Counted from the first letter of the stretch, positions 25,415-36,549 are shown. The stretch is DNA of 64,000 nt from Arcobacter defluvii (GCF_013201725.1 NZ_CP053835.1:372001-436000), one strand, 5' to 3'. Made by a program: numbers and translations. The notes: generated by a model not told the origin, from the letters alone.

Positions 25415-26743
25415 ATGGAAGAGTCTAAAGAAGAAACGAAAGTAAAAACAACAAATTCAAAAAAAACAAGAACTCATATCCCTGTTGAAGGTTATAAAAT
25501 AGAACAACTAAGGGAACTTCCTTTAGAAGAATTAATTAATATAGCAAATGAACTAGATGTTGAAAATCCTCAAGAATTAAAACGACAAGATTTAATGTTT
25601 ACGATTTTAAAATCTCAAATAGATGCAGGCGGATTTATTTTATTTACAGGTATCTTAGAGATTAAAGAGGGCGGATTTGGTTTTTTAAGAGCAATTGATG
25701 GAAATTTTTCAGATACTTCAAATGATTCTTATGTAAGTGCAACTCAAATTAGAAAATTTGCATTAAGAACTGGAGATATCGTCTCAGGGCAAGTTAGACC
25801 TCCAAATAAGGAGAGTGAAAAATATAATGCTTTATTAAAAATAGAAGCTATAAATTACTTACCCGTAAAAGAGTCTAAAAATAGACCTTTATTTGATAAC
25901 TTAACTCCACTTTATTCTACATCACGATTTAATTTTGAATATGATTCACAAAAAATGACAGGAAGAATGCTTGACCTTTTTGCACCAATGGGAAAAGGAC
26001 AAAGAGGACTTATTGTAGCTCCTCCAAAAACAGGTAAAACTGAACTTTTAAAAGAATTAGCACATGCAATAAGTAGAAATCATCCAGAAGTTACTTTGAT
26101 GGTTCTTTTAATTGATGAAAGACCTGAAGAAGTTACTGATATGCAAAGAAGTGTAAGAGGTGAAGTTTATTCTTCAACTTTTGATTTACCTGCTCAAAAT
26201 CATGTAAGAGTTGCAGAAATTGTTATTGAAAAAGCAAAAAGACTTGTTGAAATGAAAAAGGATGTTGTAATTTTACTTGATTCTATTACTCGACTTGCTC
26301 GTGCTTATAATACTGTAACACCAAGTTCTGGGAAAGTTCTTTCTGGTGGAGTTGATGCTAATGCTTTACATAAACCAAAAAGATTTTTTGGAGCTGCAAG
26401 AAATATAGAAGAGGGTGGTAGTTTAACTATTATTTCTACTGCACTTATTGAAACAGGTTCAAAAATGGATGAAGTTATTTTTGAAGAGTTTAAAGGTACA
26501 GGAAATAGTGAAGTTGTTCTTAGTAGAAATGCTGCAAATAAAAGAGTTTATCCTGCTCTTGATATTATTAAATCTGGAACAAGAAAAGAAGAACTGCTTT
26601 TAAGTCCAGATGTTTTACAAAAAACTTGGATTTTAAGAAATGCGATTTCTCAAATGGATGAAGTTGAAGCACTTAAATTTTTATATTCAAAAATGCTGAA
26701 AACAAAAAATAATGAAGAGTTTTTTAACTCAATGAATGAATAA
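25415..26743 (+). CDS. rho: Transcription termination factor Rho
   Basis: Rho is the hexameric RNA-dependent ATPase that ends transcription of untranslated RNA. The 442-residue protein has the N-terminal helical domain ([15 protein letters not shown]) and the RNA-binding cold-shock region ([15 protein letters not shown]). It has Walker A in [12 protein letters not shown] and the [34 protein letters not shown] (Q/R loop region) segments. Its leader has YC-rich repeats suited to autoregulation. The AAAGG element is rather distant (about 11 bases) from the ATG. Confidence 0.97.
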   Translation: MEESKEETKVKTTNSKKTRTHIPVEGYKIEQLRELPLEELINIANELDVENPQELKRQDLMFTILKSQIDAGGFILFTGILEIKEGGFGFLRAIDGNFSDTSNDSYVSATQIRKFALRTGDIVSGQVRPPNKESEKYNALLKIEAINYLPVKESKNRPLFDNLTPLYSTSRFNFEYDSQKMTGRMLDLFAPMGKGQRGLIVAPPKTGKTELLKELAHAISRNHPEVTLMVLLIDERPEEVTDMQRSVRGEVYSSTFDLPAQNHVRVAEIVIEKAKRLVEMKKDVVILLDSITRLARAYNTVTPSSGKVLSGGVDANALHKPKRFFGAARNIEEGGSLTIISTALIETGSKMDEVIFEEFKGTGNSEVVLSRNAANKRVYPALDIIKSGTRKEELLLSPDVLQKTWILRNAISQMDEVEALKFLYSKMLKTKNNEEFFNSMNE

Positions 26744-26765
26744 AAAAGATTTTTCTTTTTTATTC
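26738..26765. terminator. Terminator between convergent rho and the glycosylase gene
   Basis: A 12-bp stem GAATAAAAAAGA (26738-26749) with TCTTTTTTATTC (26754-26765) and a TTTT loop. It includes the rho stop codon, and the other arm includes the last codons of the minus-strand gene. Confidence 0.65.
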
Positions 26766-27425
26766 AAAATTTCTAAATACTTTTTTATACTGCTCAACTC
26801 TAAAATCAAAAGTTGTATATTTGTCATCTTTCTCTTTTTTTTGTTTATAATGATTATTTGAACCTATGCTTTTATTGGCGCTATTGGATGGAGAAGTTAA
26901 AGATATAGTTGTAAAAGATCTATTATCAAAAGTGAATTTATTAATTTTTGGTGTATCTTTATCTATAATTTCTATTTTTATATTATTTTGTTTTAAAATT
27001 TTCCTGAAAAAATACTCTGGGCTATTTTTTGAATTTCCGCCCGTAAATATGATTTTATATATATTTTTATAATTTTTTAAATAATATAATATATCTCTCA
27101 GTACAATATCTTGCATAGTTAAATCACTTGCATCATATTTAATTCTTTTACAATTTTCTACAATATCACAAATTCCAATTTTATTTTTTATTAAAAAGTT
27201 TTTTCTTTGATTTATTGCCTCTAATGAATTATTATATATAAGATTTAGTTTAAAAATTTTATCAAGAATTTGCCAAAAAAGATTGTCTTTTGAGCCATAT
27301 GGGAAATCTACATCTTTTATCTTTAATTCTTTAGAGCAAAATCTTGGAGGAGGAAGAGTACCAATAATTAATATTTTTGTATCATCATTTAAAATTGGTA
27401 AATATGGATGATAGTGAAAAATCAT
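26760..27425 (-). CDS. Uracil-DNA glycosylase superfamily protein (Mug/hypoxanthine-glycosylase-like)
   Basis: A 221-residue protein with the pattern of the COG3663-type branch of the UDG fold: ILIIGTLPPPRF near the start (motif A), then FPYGSKDNLFWQIL, a GICDIVENCKR segment and the late SLTSPSNSANKSIG (motif 2 region, 'SPS-x-AN'). Relatives remove deaminated bases such as uracil or hypoxanthine from DNA. The exact base specificity is not readable. The gene is monocistronic and ends in the shared terminator with rho. Confidence 0.78.
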   Translation of the reverse strand: MIFHYHPYLPILNDDTKILIIGTLPPPRFCSKELKIKDVDFPYGSKDNLFWQILDKIFKLNLIYNNSLEAINQRKNFLIKNKIGICDIVENCKRIKYDASDLTMQDIVLRDILYYLKNYKNIYKIIFTGGNSKNSPEYFFRKILKQNNIKIEIIDKDTPKINKFTFDNRSFTTISLTSPSNSANKSIGSNNHYKQKKEKDDKYTTFDFRVEQYKKVFRNFE

Positions 27426-27530
27426 AAAAATCCTTTAACGTATATAGAATAATTTTTATATATATGATTAAAATTTATAGATATTGTATAAAATATAATC
27501 ATTTTTTGATAAAATATTTTTTCAATTTAG

Positions 27531-28898
<1,368 letters not shown>

Positions 28899-28906
28899 TT
28901 CTTTTT

Positions 28907-28942
28907 TAACAATACTCTAATAAAGAGTATTGTTACTTCTTA
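28907..28942 (+). terminator. Terminator of gdhA
   Basis: A 12-bp perfect stem (28907-28918 with 28924-28935) around a five-base loop, followed by a CTTCTTATTTCTTTC pyrimidine tract. Confidence 0.8.
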
Positions 28943-29010
28943 TTTCTTTCTAATAATTTTATTTAAAAACTTATGTTAAAATAATCGCTTATTACTAATA
29001 AAGGTATAAC

Positions 29011-29799
29011 TTGAAAGTTGGTGTATTTGATTCTGGGCTTGGAGGATTAACAGTTCTAAAAGCTATTTTAAAAGTTTTTAGAAATGCAGAGATTTTCTAT
29101 ATTGCTGATACAGCGTATGCTCCTTATGGAGAAAAAAGTTCGCAAGAGATTTTAGATAGATGTGATAAAATCACAACTTATTTACTTGAAAATTATGGAA
29201 TAGAAGCTTTAATTGTTGCATGTAACACTGCAACAAGTGCTGCAATTAAACACTTAAGAGAAAAATATCCTTTTCTTATAGTAATTGGAACAGAACCAGG
29301 AATTAAGCCAGCTATTTTAAATACAAAAACATCAAATATAGGAATTCTTGCAACAAAAGCTACATTAAAAGGTGATAAATATCAACTCTTAGTAGATAAA
29401 CTATCTTCTATAAAAGAGGTAAAACTTTATGAACAAGCTTGTGTTGGTTTGGTTGAACAGATAGAAAAAGGTGAAATAAATAGTTTAAAAACTTATGATA
29501 TGTTAGAAAATTGGTTAAAACCAATGAAACATAACAATGTAGATACAATAGTTCTTGGATGTACTCATTATCCTTTAGTTGATAAACTAATAAAAGAAAT
29601 TATGGGTGAAGATGTTACTTTAATTGAAACAGGTGATGCAATTGCGAAAAGACTTTTATGTTTAAGTGATGAAAAAGCTCATCATATAAATCAAGGTGAT
29701 TTAAAAATTTTGATTTTACATACAGGAAATATAAATATAAATATGATACAAATTGTTTTAGAAAATAAAAATATTGAAATTAGGAAATGTGAAATATGA
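29011..29799 (+). CDS. murI: Glutamate racemase
   Basis: MurI supplies D-glutamate for peptidoglycan. The 262-residue protein shows VGVFDSGLGGLTVLK, the first catalytic cysteine C71 in VACNTATSAA and the second, C184, in LGCTHYPL. It starts with TTG (29011) with AAAGG nearby. The stop overlaps the dnaX start in an ATGA arrangement (4 bases), so the two are coupled. Confidence 0.96.
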   Translation: MKVGVFDSGLGGLTVLKAILKVFRNAEIFYIADTAYAPYGEKSSQEILDRCDKITTYLLENYGIEALIVACNTATSAAIKHLREKYPFLIVIGTEPGIKPAILNTKTSNIGILATKATLKGDKYQLLVDKLSSIKEVKLYEQACVGLVEQIEKGEINSLKTYDMLENWLKPMKHNNVDTIVLGCTHYPLVDKLIKEIMGEDVTLIETGDAIAKRLLCLSDEKAHHINQGDLKILILHTGNININMIQIVLENKNIEIRKCEI

Positions 29800-31802
29800 A
29801 TAATGAAAACTTAGAAGATAAAGTTTTAGCTTTAAAATATAGACCTCGAAGATTTGAGGATTTAGTTGGACAAAGTACAGTTTCGCAAACTTTATCTTTA
29901 GCATTAGATTTGAATAGATTATCACATGCTTACCTTTTTTCAGGTTTAAGAGGAAGTGGTAAAACAAGTACTGCAAGAATTATGGCAAAAGCTTTATTAT
30001 GTTCAAATGGTCCTACTTCAAAACCTTGTGAAGTTTGTCCTAATTGTATTAGTGCAAATTCAAATAGACATCTTGATATTATTGAAATGGATGCTGCAAG
30101 TAATCGCGGAATTGATGATATTAAAGATTTAATTGAACATACAAAATATAAACCAAGTAGTGCTAGATTTAAAGTATTTATCATCGATGAAGTTCATATG
30201 CTTACAACTCAAGCTTTTAATGCTTTATTAAAAACTTTAGAAGAACCTCCTGGATTTGTAAAATTTATTTTAGCAACAACAGATCCACTAAAACTTCCTG
30301 CAACAATTCTTTCTAGAACTCAACATTTTAGATTTAATAAAATAGCACAAAGTGATGTTATTCATCATTTATCACATATCTTAAATGAAGAAAATATTGA
30401 TTTTGAAAAAGATGCATTAGAAATACTTGCAAGAAGTGGACAAGGAAGTTTAAGAGATACATTAACACTTCTTGACCAAGCTATAATTTTTTCAAAAGGA
30501 AAAGTAAATACAACAAGTGTTGTTGATATGTTAGGACTTATTGATCCAAAACTAATGGATAATATTTTTTCAATCATTTTAAATAAAGGTGATGTAAATG
30601 AAATTATCAAAGAGTTAGAAATATATGAAGTTTCTCAAATTTGTGATGAAATGACAATTTATCTAAAAGATAAAATGATTTCAAAAGATAGAAGATTTGA
30701 TTTACTTTTATTTGATAGATTCTTTAGAATTTTAAGTGATGCTAAACATTTATTAGCAATAAATAGTGATGGAACTTTTGTATTAATTTTAACATTTATG
30801 AAAATGATGGAAGCTACGAATTTAAAATCTATTGATGATATTATCAATCAAGTAGAAAAAATAGAAGCAAAAAAAGATTTAATTGTAGAAAAACCAATTA
30901 TTGAAAAAATAGTGGAAAAACCAATTTTAGAAAAAATTGGAATAGTTGAAGAGATAAAAGTTGAAGAAAAAACATTAGTTATTGAAGAAGAGACAAAAAT
31001 AGAGGAAGTTACTCCTTTTGATGAGGTTATGATAGAAACTAATAATATTATAGATTTAGGTATTATGGATTCTATTGAGACTGTAGATTATTCAACTCCT
31101 TTTGATGAATTACCTATTCAAAAACCTGAAGAAATTGAAATAAAGAATAAACAAATAGAAGAAATAAAAGAGATAGAAATAGAAGAAATTCCTTTTGAAA
31201 AAGAGGTTTCTGTTAATGTAATGCAAGAGATTGAAGTAGTTCCCTTTGAAGATGAAGTTGAAGAAGAAATTTCTTTAAAAAATGAGTTATATGAACAGTT
31301 AACATCAAAAGTTTATGATAGAGATTATGCTTTAGGAGAATGTTTTGAAAAGAATTTTATTTTCAATGGATTTGAAAATAATAAACTTTTTATAATCTCT
31401 TATGCACAAGATGAAGATAGAAAGCTTTTATATAAACATTTTGGGATTATAAAAACTTTTGCTCAAGATATTTTTGGAAATGATGTTGAACTAGATTTTA
31501 AAAAGGAAGAACCCTCCGTACTAGAAACAAAAGAAGAAATTAATTTAGTTAAAGAAGAAACTGAAAAGAATAAAGAAAATTTTGATGAAGATGAAACGAA
31601 TCAAACAGCTACAGAAGAAACAAGTTCTATGTTAGAAGCTATTGAGATGGGTGCAGGTTGTGTAGCAGATATGACTAAAAGTTCTGTTGTAACACCTTCT
31701 CAAAAAGAGTTAGAATTAAATGATATTTTAAATTCTAAAATGCTTGATAAAGCAAAAGAATTATTTGATATCAGAAAAATTACAGTAAAAGCAAGAAGTT
31801 AG
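29796..31802 (+). CDS. dnaX: DNA polymerase III subunits gamma/tau
   Basis: DnaX is the clamp-loader ATPase. The 668-residue protein has KYRPRRFEDLVGQ, Walker A SGLRGSGKTSTARI, four zinc cysteines (about residues 69-84, CSNG...CEVCPNC), the IIDEVHMLT Walker B and a LATTDPLKLPATILSRTQ sensor region. Residues from about 360 on form a long acidic linker with repeated EK and PF-acidic motifs, then a small C-terminal folded part (about 490-570) and a further acidic stretch. A run of seven A at codons 358-360 marks the end of the clamp-loader core. The gene overlaps murI by 4 bases. Confidence 0.96.
   Translation: MNNENLEDKVLALKYRPRRFEDLVGQSTVSQTLSLALDLNRLSHAYLFSGLRGSGKTSTARIMAKALLCSNGPTSKPCEVCPNCISANSNRHLDIIEMDAASNRGIDDIKDLIEHTKYKPSSARFKVFIIDEVHMLTTQAFNALLKTLEEPPGFVKFILATTDPLKLPATILSRTQHFRFNKIAQSDVIHHLSHILNEENIDFEKDALEILARSGQGSLRDTLTLLDQAIIFSKGKVNTTSVVDMLGLIDPKLMDNIFSIILNKGDVNEIIKELEIYEVSQICDEMTIYLKDKMISKDRRFDLLLFDRFFRILSDAKHLLAINSDGTFVLILTFMKMMEATNLKSIDDIINQVEKIEAKKDLIVEKPIIEKIVEKPILEKIGIVEEIKVEEKTLVIEEETKIEEVTPFDEVMIETNNIIDLGIMDSIETVDYSTPFDELPIQKPEEIEIKNKQIEEIKEIEIEEIPFEKEVSVNVMQEIEVVPFEDEVEEEISLKNELYEQLTSKVYDRDYALGECFEKNFIFNGFENNKLFIISYAQDEDRKLLYKHFGIIKTFAQDIFGNDVELDFKKEEPSVLETKEEINLVKEETEKNKENFDEDETNQTATEETSSMLEAIEMGAGCVADMTKSSVVTPSQKELELNDILNSKMLDKAKELFDIRKITVKARS
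30869..30875 (+). other. Candidate slippery A7 heptamer in dnaX
   Basis: Codons 358-360 read GCA AAA AAA, so the A AAA AAA heptamer is in the phase needed for -1 slippage. After slippage the reading frame would stop at 30902-30904, giving a protein of about 369 residues that equals the clamp-loader core. E. coli makes gamma by a similar event. No strong stimulatory hairpin lies at the usual distance. Confidence 0.35.
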
Positions 31803-31868
31803 AATATTAACTTTTTATTAATGTAAAAAAGATAGACTAATCCCTAATTTTTAAAAAGGAAAAATTAT

Positions 31869-32708
31869 ATGAATAAGCTTTCAAAGATATTATCGTTAAG
31901 TGTGCTATTATCAGCAACTTTATATGCAAATAGTGGTGATGATGTTGTTGTAAATTTTGAAAAAACAAGAGTAGCTCAAAATCCAAATGTAAAAGTAAAT
32001 GATGTAAAAGTAAACACAAAAAAAGAGTTACCTCTTAGTGGATGGAATGGATATATTTTGGATGTTCAAGCAAATGTTCAAGGTAAAGAAATTAATGTAA
32101 AAGATATTTTATTCAGTGATGGTAAATATATCGCTTTAGATTTAATTGATTCTAAAACAGGAAAATCATTGAAAGATGTAGTTACTCCGAATTTAACAGC
32201 TAAATATTATGATAAATCAAAATTAATAGCAGGAAATCACAATGCAAAAGACAAAATTGTAATTTTTTCTGACCCACTTTGTCCATTTTGTATAGATTAT
32301 GTTCCTGATGTTATAAATTATGTAAATAAAAATAGTGATAATGTAGCTTTATATTATTATCATTTCCCATTAATTGGATTACATCCAGCAGCTGCACCTC
32401 TAGCAAAAATAATAGAAGTTGCAAAAAGTAAAGGTTTAAAAGATGTTGAGTTAAAAACATATCAAATAAATTGGGAACCATATTTTACAGCAAAATCAAC
32501 TGATGAGAAAAAAATCTTAGAAGCATTTAATAAAGAGTTTAAAACAGATATTAAACTTGAAGAGATTAATACAAAAGAAGTAAATGAAAATCTTCAAAAA
32601 GATATGTCAATGGGCGAAGAAGTTATGGTTCAAGGAACACCAACTATATTTGTAAATGGAGTAAAAGATTCTTCAAGACAAAAATATGAAACTTTAGGGA
32701 AAAAATAA
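31869..32708 (+). CDS. Periplasmic DsbC/DsbG-like thiol-disulfide protein
   Basis: A 279-residue exported protein: signal peptide of about 20 residues (ending in LYA), an N-terminal domain of about 100 residues, and a thioredoxin-fold domain with the active site C138-P-F-C141 (SDPLCPFCIDY) and the cis-proline loop GTPTIFVNG. This is the layout of DsbC/DsbG-type isomerases or of SuhB-like DsbA variants found in Campylobacterota. The active site CPFC differs from CGYC of E. coli DsbC. It lies between dnaX and hemC, with gaps of 66 and 18 bases. Confidence 0.85.
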   Translation: MNKLSKILSLSVLLSATLYANSGDDVVVNFEKTRVAQNPNVKVNDVKVNTKKELPLSGWNGYILDVQANVQGKEINVKDILFSDGKYIALDLIDSKTGKSLKDVVTPNLTAKYYDKSKLIAGNHNAKDKIVIFSDPLCPFCIDYVPDVINYVNKNSDNVALYYYHFPLIGLHPAAAPLAKIIEVAKSKGLKDVELKTYQINWEPYFTAKSTDEKKILEAFNKEFKTDIKLEEINTKEVNENLQKDMSMGEEVMVQGTPTIFVNGVKDSSRQKYETLGKK

Positions 32709-32726
32709 ATTTTATAAGAAGGTAAT

Positions 32727-33665
32727 ATGGAAAAATTAGTAATAGCAACAAGAAGAAGTCAATTAGCTCTTTGGCAAAGTGAATATGTAAAATCACTACT
32801 TTTAGAACACTATCCTGATATGCAAATAGAATTACAAGAATTTGTAACAAAGGGTGATAAAATATTAGATGTTCCTCTAGCTAAAATAGGTGGAAAAGGG
32901 CTTTTTACAAAAGAACTTGAAGTTGCAATGTTAGAAGGAAGTGCACATCTTGCAGTTCATTCATTAAAAGATGTACCAACTCAATTTGAAGATGGATTAA
33001 CTCTTGCTGCTGTTACTAAAAGATTTGACCCAAGAGATGCAATTTTAAGTAATAAATATAGTTCTATTGAAGAATTACCTCAAGGTGCAGTTGTAGGAAC
33101 TACAAGTTTAAGAAGAAGAATGGCTTTAAAAATTTTAAGACCAGATATTGTACTTAAAGATTTAAGAGGTAATATAAATACTAGAATTGCTAAATTAAAT
33201 GCAGGTGAATATGATGCAATTATACTTGCAGCTACTGGTATTCAAAAACTAAAAATTGAAAATGAAGTTAAATACTTCAATCCAATTTCAACTGATGTTA
33301 TGATTCCATCAATGGGACAAGCTACACTTGGAATTGAAACTACAAATAATCCAGAAGTATTAGAAATAGTAAAAGTATTAAATGATGAAAATGCTCATAT
33401 CGAATCAACAATTGAGCGAAGTTTTGTAGATACATTACAAGGTGGTTGTCAAGTTCCAATAGGTGTAAAAGCAACAATTATTGATAAAAATTCTATAAGA
33501 GTTCAAGCAATTGTAGGAATGCCAGATGGCAGTGAATATCTAAGTGAAGATATAACTGCTGATATTAAAGATTATGAAAAAATTGGACAAAATTTAGCTC
33601 AAACTTTTATAGACCAAGGTGCAAAAGATTTATTAGAAAGAGCAGAAAAAACAGCTTTTAAATAA
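32727..33665 (+). CDS. hemC: Hydroxymethylbilane synthase (porphobilinogen deaminase)
   Basis: HemC links four porphobilinogen units on a dipyrromethane cofactor in haem synthesis. The 312-residue protein contains IATRRSQLALWQSE, GGKGLFTKELE, AVHSLKDVPT, GTTSLRRRM, and the cofactor cysteine C241 in QGGCQVPIG. AGAAGG precedes the ATG. It may be transcribed with the DsbC-like gene 18 bases upstream. Confidence 0.97.
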   Translation: MEKLVIATRRSQLALWQSEYVKSLLLEHYPDMQIELQEFVTKGDKILDVPLAKIGGKGLFTKELEVAMLEGSAHLAVHSLKDVPTQFEDGLTLAAVTKRFDPRDAILSNKYSSIEELPQGAVVGTTSLRRRMALKILRPDIVLKDLRGNINTRIAKLNAGEYDAIILAATGIQKLKIENEVKYFNPISTDVMIPSMGQATLGIETTNNPEVLEIVKVLNDENAHIESTIERSFVDTLQGGCQVPIGVKATIIDKNSIRVQAIVGMPDGSEYLSEDITADIKDYEKIGQNLAQTFIDQGAKDLLERAEKTAFK

Positions 33666-33707
33666 AAGAATTGTAAAATATTTTTTACCATTTTAAGGAG
33701 AGAGAAA

Positions 33708-34250
33708 ATGAGAATAAATATTGATGATGCACTTTTTTGTTTGGTTGATGTTCAAGAAAAATTATTTCCACACATTGCAAATAAAGAAGAACTAGAAAAG
33801 AATTTATTGATTTTAGTAAAAGGTTTGAAAGTTTTAAATGTTCCATTTATTGTAAATGAACAATATAAAAAAGGAATAGGTGAAACAATTCCTTCTTTAA
33901 AAGAATTAGTTGATACTTACCCATCATTTGAAAAAACTACTTTTTCATGTTGTCAAAATAAACCAACAATGGATGCGATTAAAGCTACTAATAAAAAAGT
34001 AGTTATTGTTGCAGGAATTGAAACACATGTTTGTGTTTTACAAACTTGTATTGATTTAATAGAAGCTGGATTCGAAGTTGTTTTAGTAACTGATTGTTGT
34101 AGCTCTAGAAAACAAAAAGATACTGATATTGCTTTACAAAGATTGATTCAATCAGGAGTTATTCCAACTACTTATGAATCTTTATTATTTGAATTAACTT
34201 TAAATGCAAAAAACCCTTGTTTTAAAGAAATCTCAAGCTTAGTAAAATAG
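33708..34250 (+). CDS. Isochorismatase-fold cysteine hydrolase (YcaC-like)
   Basis: A 180-residue hydrolase of the isochorismatase superfamily with the triad D14 (CLVDVQEKL), K76 (SFEKTTFSC) and C109 (GIETHVCVLQT). The arrangement resembles YcaC-type hydrolases more than nicotinamidases, because the metal-site histidines expected near residues 50-60 are not evident. The substrate is unknown. It has its own strong AAGGAGAG ribosome-binding site and ends in a shared terminator. Confidence 0.85.
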   Translation: MRINIDDALFCLVDVQEKLFPHIANKEELEKNLLILVKGLKVLNVPFIVNEQYKKGIGETIPSLKELVDTYPSFEKTTFSCCQNKPTMDAIKATNKKVVIVAGIETHVCVLQTCIDLIEAGFEVVLVTDCCSSRKQKDTDIALQRLIQSGVIPTTYESLLFELTLNAKNPCFKEISSLVK

Positions 34251-34266
34251 AATTTTCTATTTTACT
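34241..34266. terminator. Bidirectional terminator hairpin
   Basis: A 12-bp palindromic stem (34241-34252 with 34255-34266) overlaps the stops of the convergent hydrolase and GGDEF genes. T-rich ends in both directions support bidirectional termination. Confidence 0.6.
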
Positions 34267-35261
34267 ATAGAATTTTTTCCCTCTTTTTTTGCTTTATACA
34301 TTTTTTTATCTGCAAGATTTAATATTTCGTCATATGAATTAAAATCTTTATTAAATTCAACTAATCCAATACTTAGCGTAATCTTACCAAATTTTGTTGT
34401 TAAGAATTTTCTTGATGTTAGATTCATAATTCTTTCCATATATTCATAAGCATAATTTAATGGTGTATTTAAACTAATAATACAAAATTCTTCTCCACCA
34501 AGCCTAAAAATATAGTCTATTCCTTTTCTTGATTCTTCTTTCAAAATATCTGCAAAATATTTTAATACAAAATCTCCACCATCATGACCAAATTTATCAT
34601 TTATACTTTTAAAATTATCTATATCTATGTAAGCTAAAGTTGCTTGTGTAGATGCTCTTTTTACTTGAGCAAAAATATCTGAGCAAATTTTTACAAAATA
34701 TCTTCTATTGTATAAAGTTGTTAATGTATCAGTAATTGTCAACTCTTCTAATTGTTTTCTTATAAGAAGATTTTCTTTTTCTAAAGCAATTCTTCTTGTT
34801 TCTCTTTCAATTTTTCTTGAATAAATTAATGCAATATCATTTAATTCTTCAGGTAAATCTCTTACTTTTTTTGAATAAATTGCGATATGTCCTATACAAT
34901 TATTTTTACCATCGGTTATTGGAATACCATAAAAACTTTCATATTTTTCATTTATTACATCCAGAAAGTTGTATTGTACATGCTCTTTTATTTTTATAAT
35001 TTTATTGTCAAAAACAAATTTACCAGGAACACCATTTAGGTCTATTATTTTAGGAATTTTTGTATTTGTAGAGTAAATAACTTCAACTTTTGTAGTTGGT
35101 GAATAATCAATAGCTTTTGTAATATAAACTAAATCAGCTTGAAATAATTTTTTTATTTCAATTGCAGTTTTAGCTATAAATTCATCACCTGTATGATAAG
35201 ATGTTATTTCTAAGATCGATTTTAAAGCTTCATATGGATTGAATTTGAATTTATTATCCAA
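34257..35261 (-). CDS. GAF-GGDEF diguanylate cyclase
   Basis: A 334-residue signalling protein. Residues about 10-150 look like a GAF-type sensor domain, a helical linker follows (ERETRRIALEKENLLIRKQL), and residues about 172-333 form a GGDEF domain with DTLTTLYNRRYF, FKSINDKFGHDGGD and the active-site RLGGEEF. The intact GGEEF motif suggests active c-di-GMP synthesis. No membrane segment is seen, so it is cytoplasmic. An RxxD inhibitory site is not obvious. It stands alone. Confidence 0.92.
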   Translation of the reverse strand: MDNKFKFNPYEALKSILEITSYHTGDEFIAKTAIEIKKLFQADLVYITKAIDYSPTTKVEVIYSTNTKIPKIIDLNGVPGKFVFDNKIIKIKEHVQYNFLDVINEKYESFYGIPITDGKNNCIGHIAIYSKKVRDLPEELNDIALIYSRKIERETRRIALEKENLLIRKQLEELTITDTLTTLYNRRYFVKICSDIFAQVKRASTQATLAYIDIDNFKSINDKFGHDGGDFVLKYFADILKEESRKGIDYIFRLGGEEFCIISLNTPLNYAYEYMERIMNLTSRKFLTTKFGKITLSIGLVEFNKDFNSYDEILNLADKKMYKAKKEGKNSIVK

Positions 35262-35319
35262 AATTTTTGCTCCATTAAATTTTTGGATTATATTAGCATA
35301 AAATTTTTAATTAGAAATA

Positions 35320-35352
35320 AAAAAAGGTCTAGATATAACCTAGACCTTTTTT
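35320..35352 (-). terminator. Terminator of the prp operon
   Basis: A 13-bp stem (35320-35332 with 35340-35352) around a seven-base loop lies just beyond prpF. Read on the minus strand it ends in a T-run. Confidence 0.85.
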
Positions 35353-35370
35353 CAAATAAGGAAATTAGAA

Positions 35371-36549
35371 TTATTCCATTGTACCAGCTGGAACGAATAC
35401 ATTTCCTTCCATAATTATTCTAGCACTTCTACTCATAGTTGCTTTATCAACAACATATTTTCCATTTTCTTGTTTGATAACTGCACCAACTTTTAAAGTT
35501 CCAGATGGGTGACCAAATTCAACAGCAGTTTTTTCTCCACCACCAGCAGCTAAGTTAACTAAAGTTCCAGGAATACAAGCAGCAACACCAATAGCAACCG
35601 AAGCAGTTCCCATCATAGCGTGGTGTAATTTTTGCATAGATAACGCACGTACATGTAAATCAATTTCATCTGCTTTAACCTCTTTACCACTAGAAGTTGT
35701 AAAATCAGATTTAGGTGCAACAAATGCAATTTTTGGAGTATGTTGTCTTGTTTCTGCTTCTTTTAAATCAGAGATTAATCCCATTTTTAAAGCAGCATAA
35801 GATCTGATTACTTCAAATCTTGCAAGTGCTTCGGCATCATTGTTTATATCAACTTGTAATTCAGTTCCTTTATATCCAATATCAGCTGCATTAACAAAAC
35901 AAGTAGGAATACCAGCAGTAATCATAGTTGCTTTAAATGTACCAATTCCTGGAACTTCTAAATCATCAACTAAATTTCCAGTAGGGAATAACTCTTCAGA
36001 AGGGTCAACAGGTTCAGCAAATTCTAAAACGATTTCTTCTGCTGGGAAGGCAACACCATCAATGTAGTAATCACCCATTTCTTTAACCATACCATCAACC
36101 ATAGTTACATAACACAAAATAGTTTTTTTGATATTTGCTTGCCAAATTCTTACACAACAAACACCATTTTCAGGTACATTATCAACTAATCCTTCTTTAA
36201 TAGCAAATGGACCAACTGCACTTGATAAGTTCCCACAGTTTCCACTCATGTCTACAAAATCTTTATCAATTGCAACTTGACAGAAATAGTAATCTACATC
36301 ATGATTTGGAACAGTTGATCTACCTACTAAAATTGCTTTTGAAGTAGAAGAAGTAGCTCCTCCCATACCATCCATTTGTTGTTTATAAACATCAGGACTT
36401 CCTACAATTCTTTGAAGTAGTCTATCTCTTTTTTTTGGGTCTTCTTGAGCTTCTTTTGGTAAGTCTGCAATATTGAAGAAAGTACCTTTTGATGTACCAC
36501 CTCTCATATATGTAGCTTTAACTTTAAATTGTGGTTTATAATTACTCAT
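35371..36549 (-). CDS. prpF: 2-methylaconitate isomerase PrpF
   Basis: PrpF isomerises the trans-2-methylaconitate product of AcnD so that it can be hydrated to 2-methylisocitrate. The 392-residue protein begins with the family hallmark ATYMRGGTSKGTFF and has MDGMGGATSSTSK, DMSGNCGNLSSAVGPFA and a late HPSGTLKVGAV segment, the paired halves of the diaminopimelate-epimerase-like fold. It is the last gene of prpB-prpC-acnD-prpF, separated from acnD by two hairpins. Confidence 0.95.
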   Translation of the reverse strand: MSNYKPQFKVKATYMRGGTSKGTFFNIADLPKEAQEDPKKRDRLLQRIVGSPDVYKQQMDGMGGATSSTSKAILVGRSTVPNHDVDYYFCQVAIDKDFVDMSGNCGNLSSAVGPFAIKEGLVDNVPENGVCCVRIWQANIKKTILCYVTMVDGMVKEMGDYYIDGVAFPAEEIVLEFAEPVDPSEELFPTGNLVDDLEVPGIGTFKATMITAGIPTCFVNAADIGYKGTELQVDINNDAEALARFEVIRSYAALKMGLISDLKEAETRQHTPKIAFVAPKSDFTTSSGKEVKADEIDLHVRALSMQKLHHAMMGTASVAIGVAACIPGTLVNLAAGGGEKTAVEFGHPSGTLKVGAVIKQENGKYVVDKATMSRSARIIMEGNVFVPAGTME

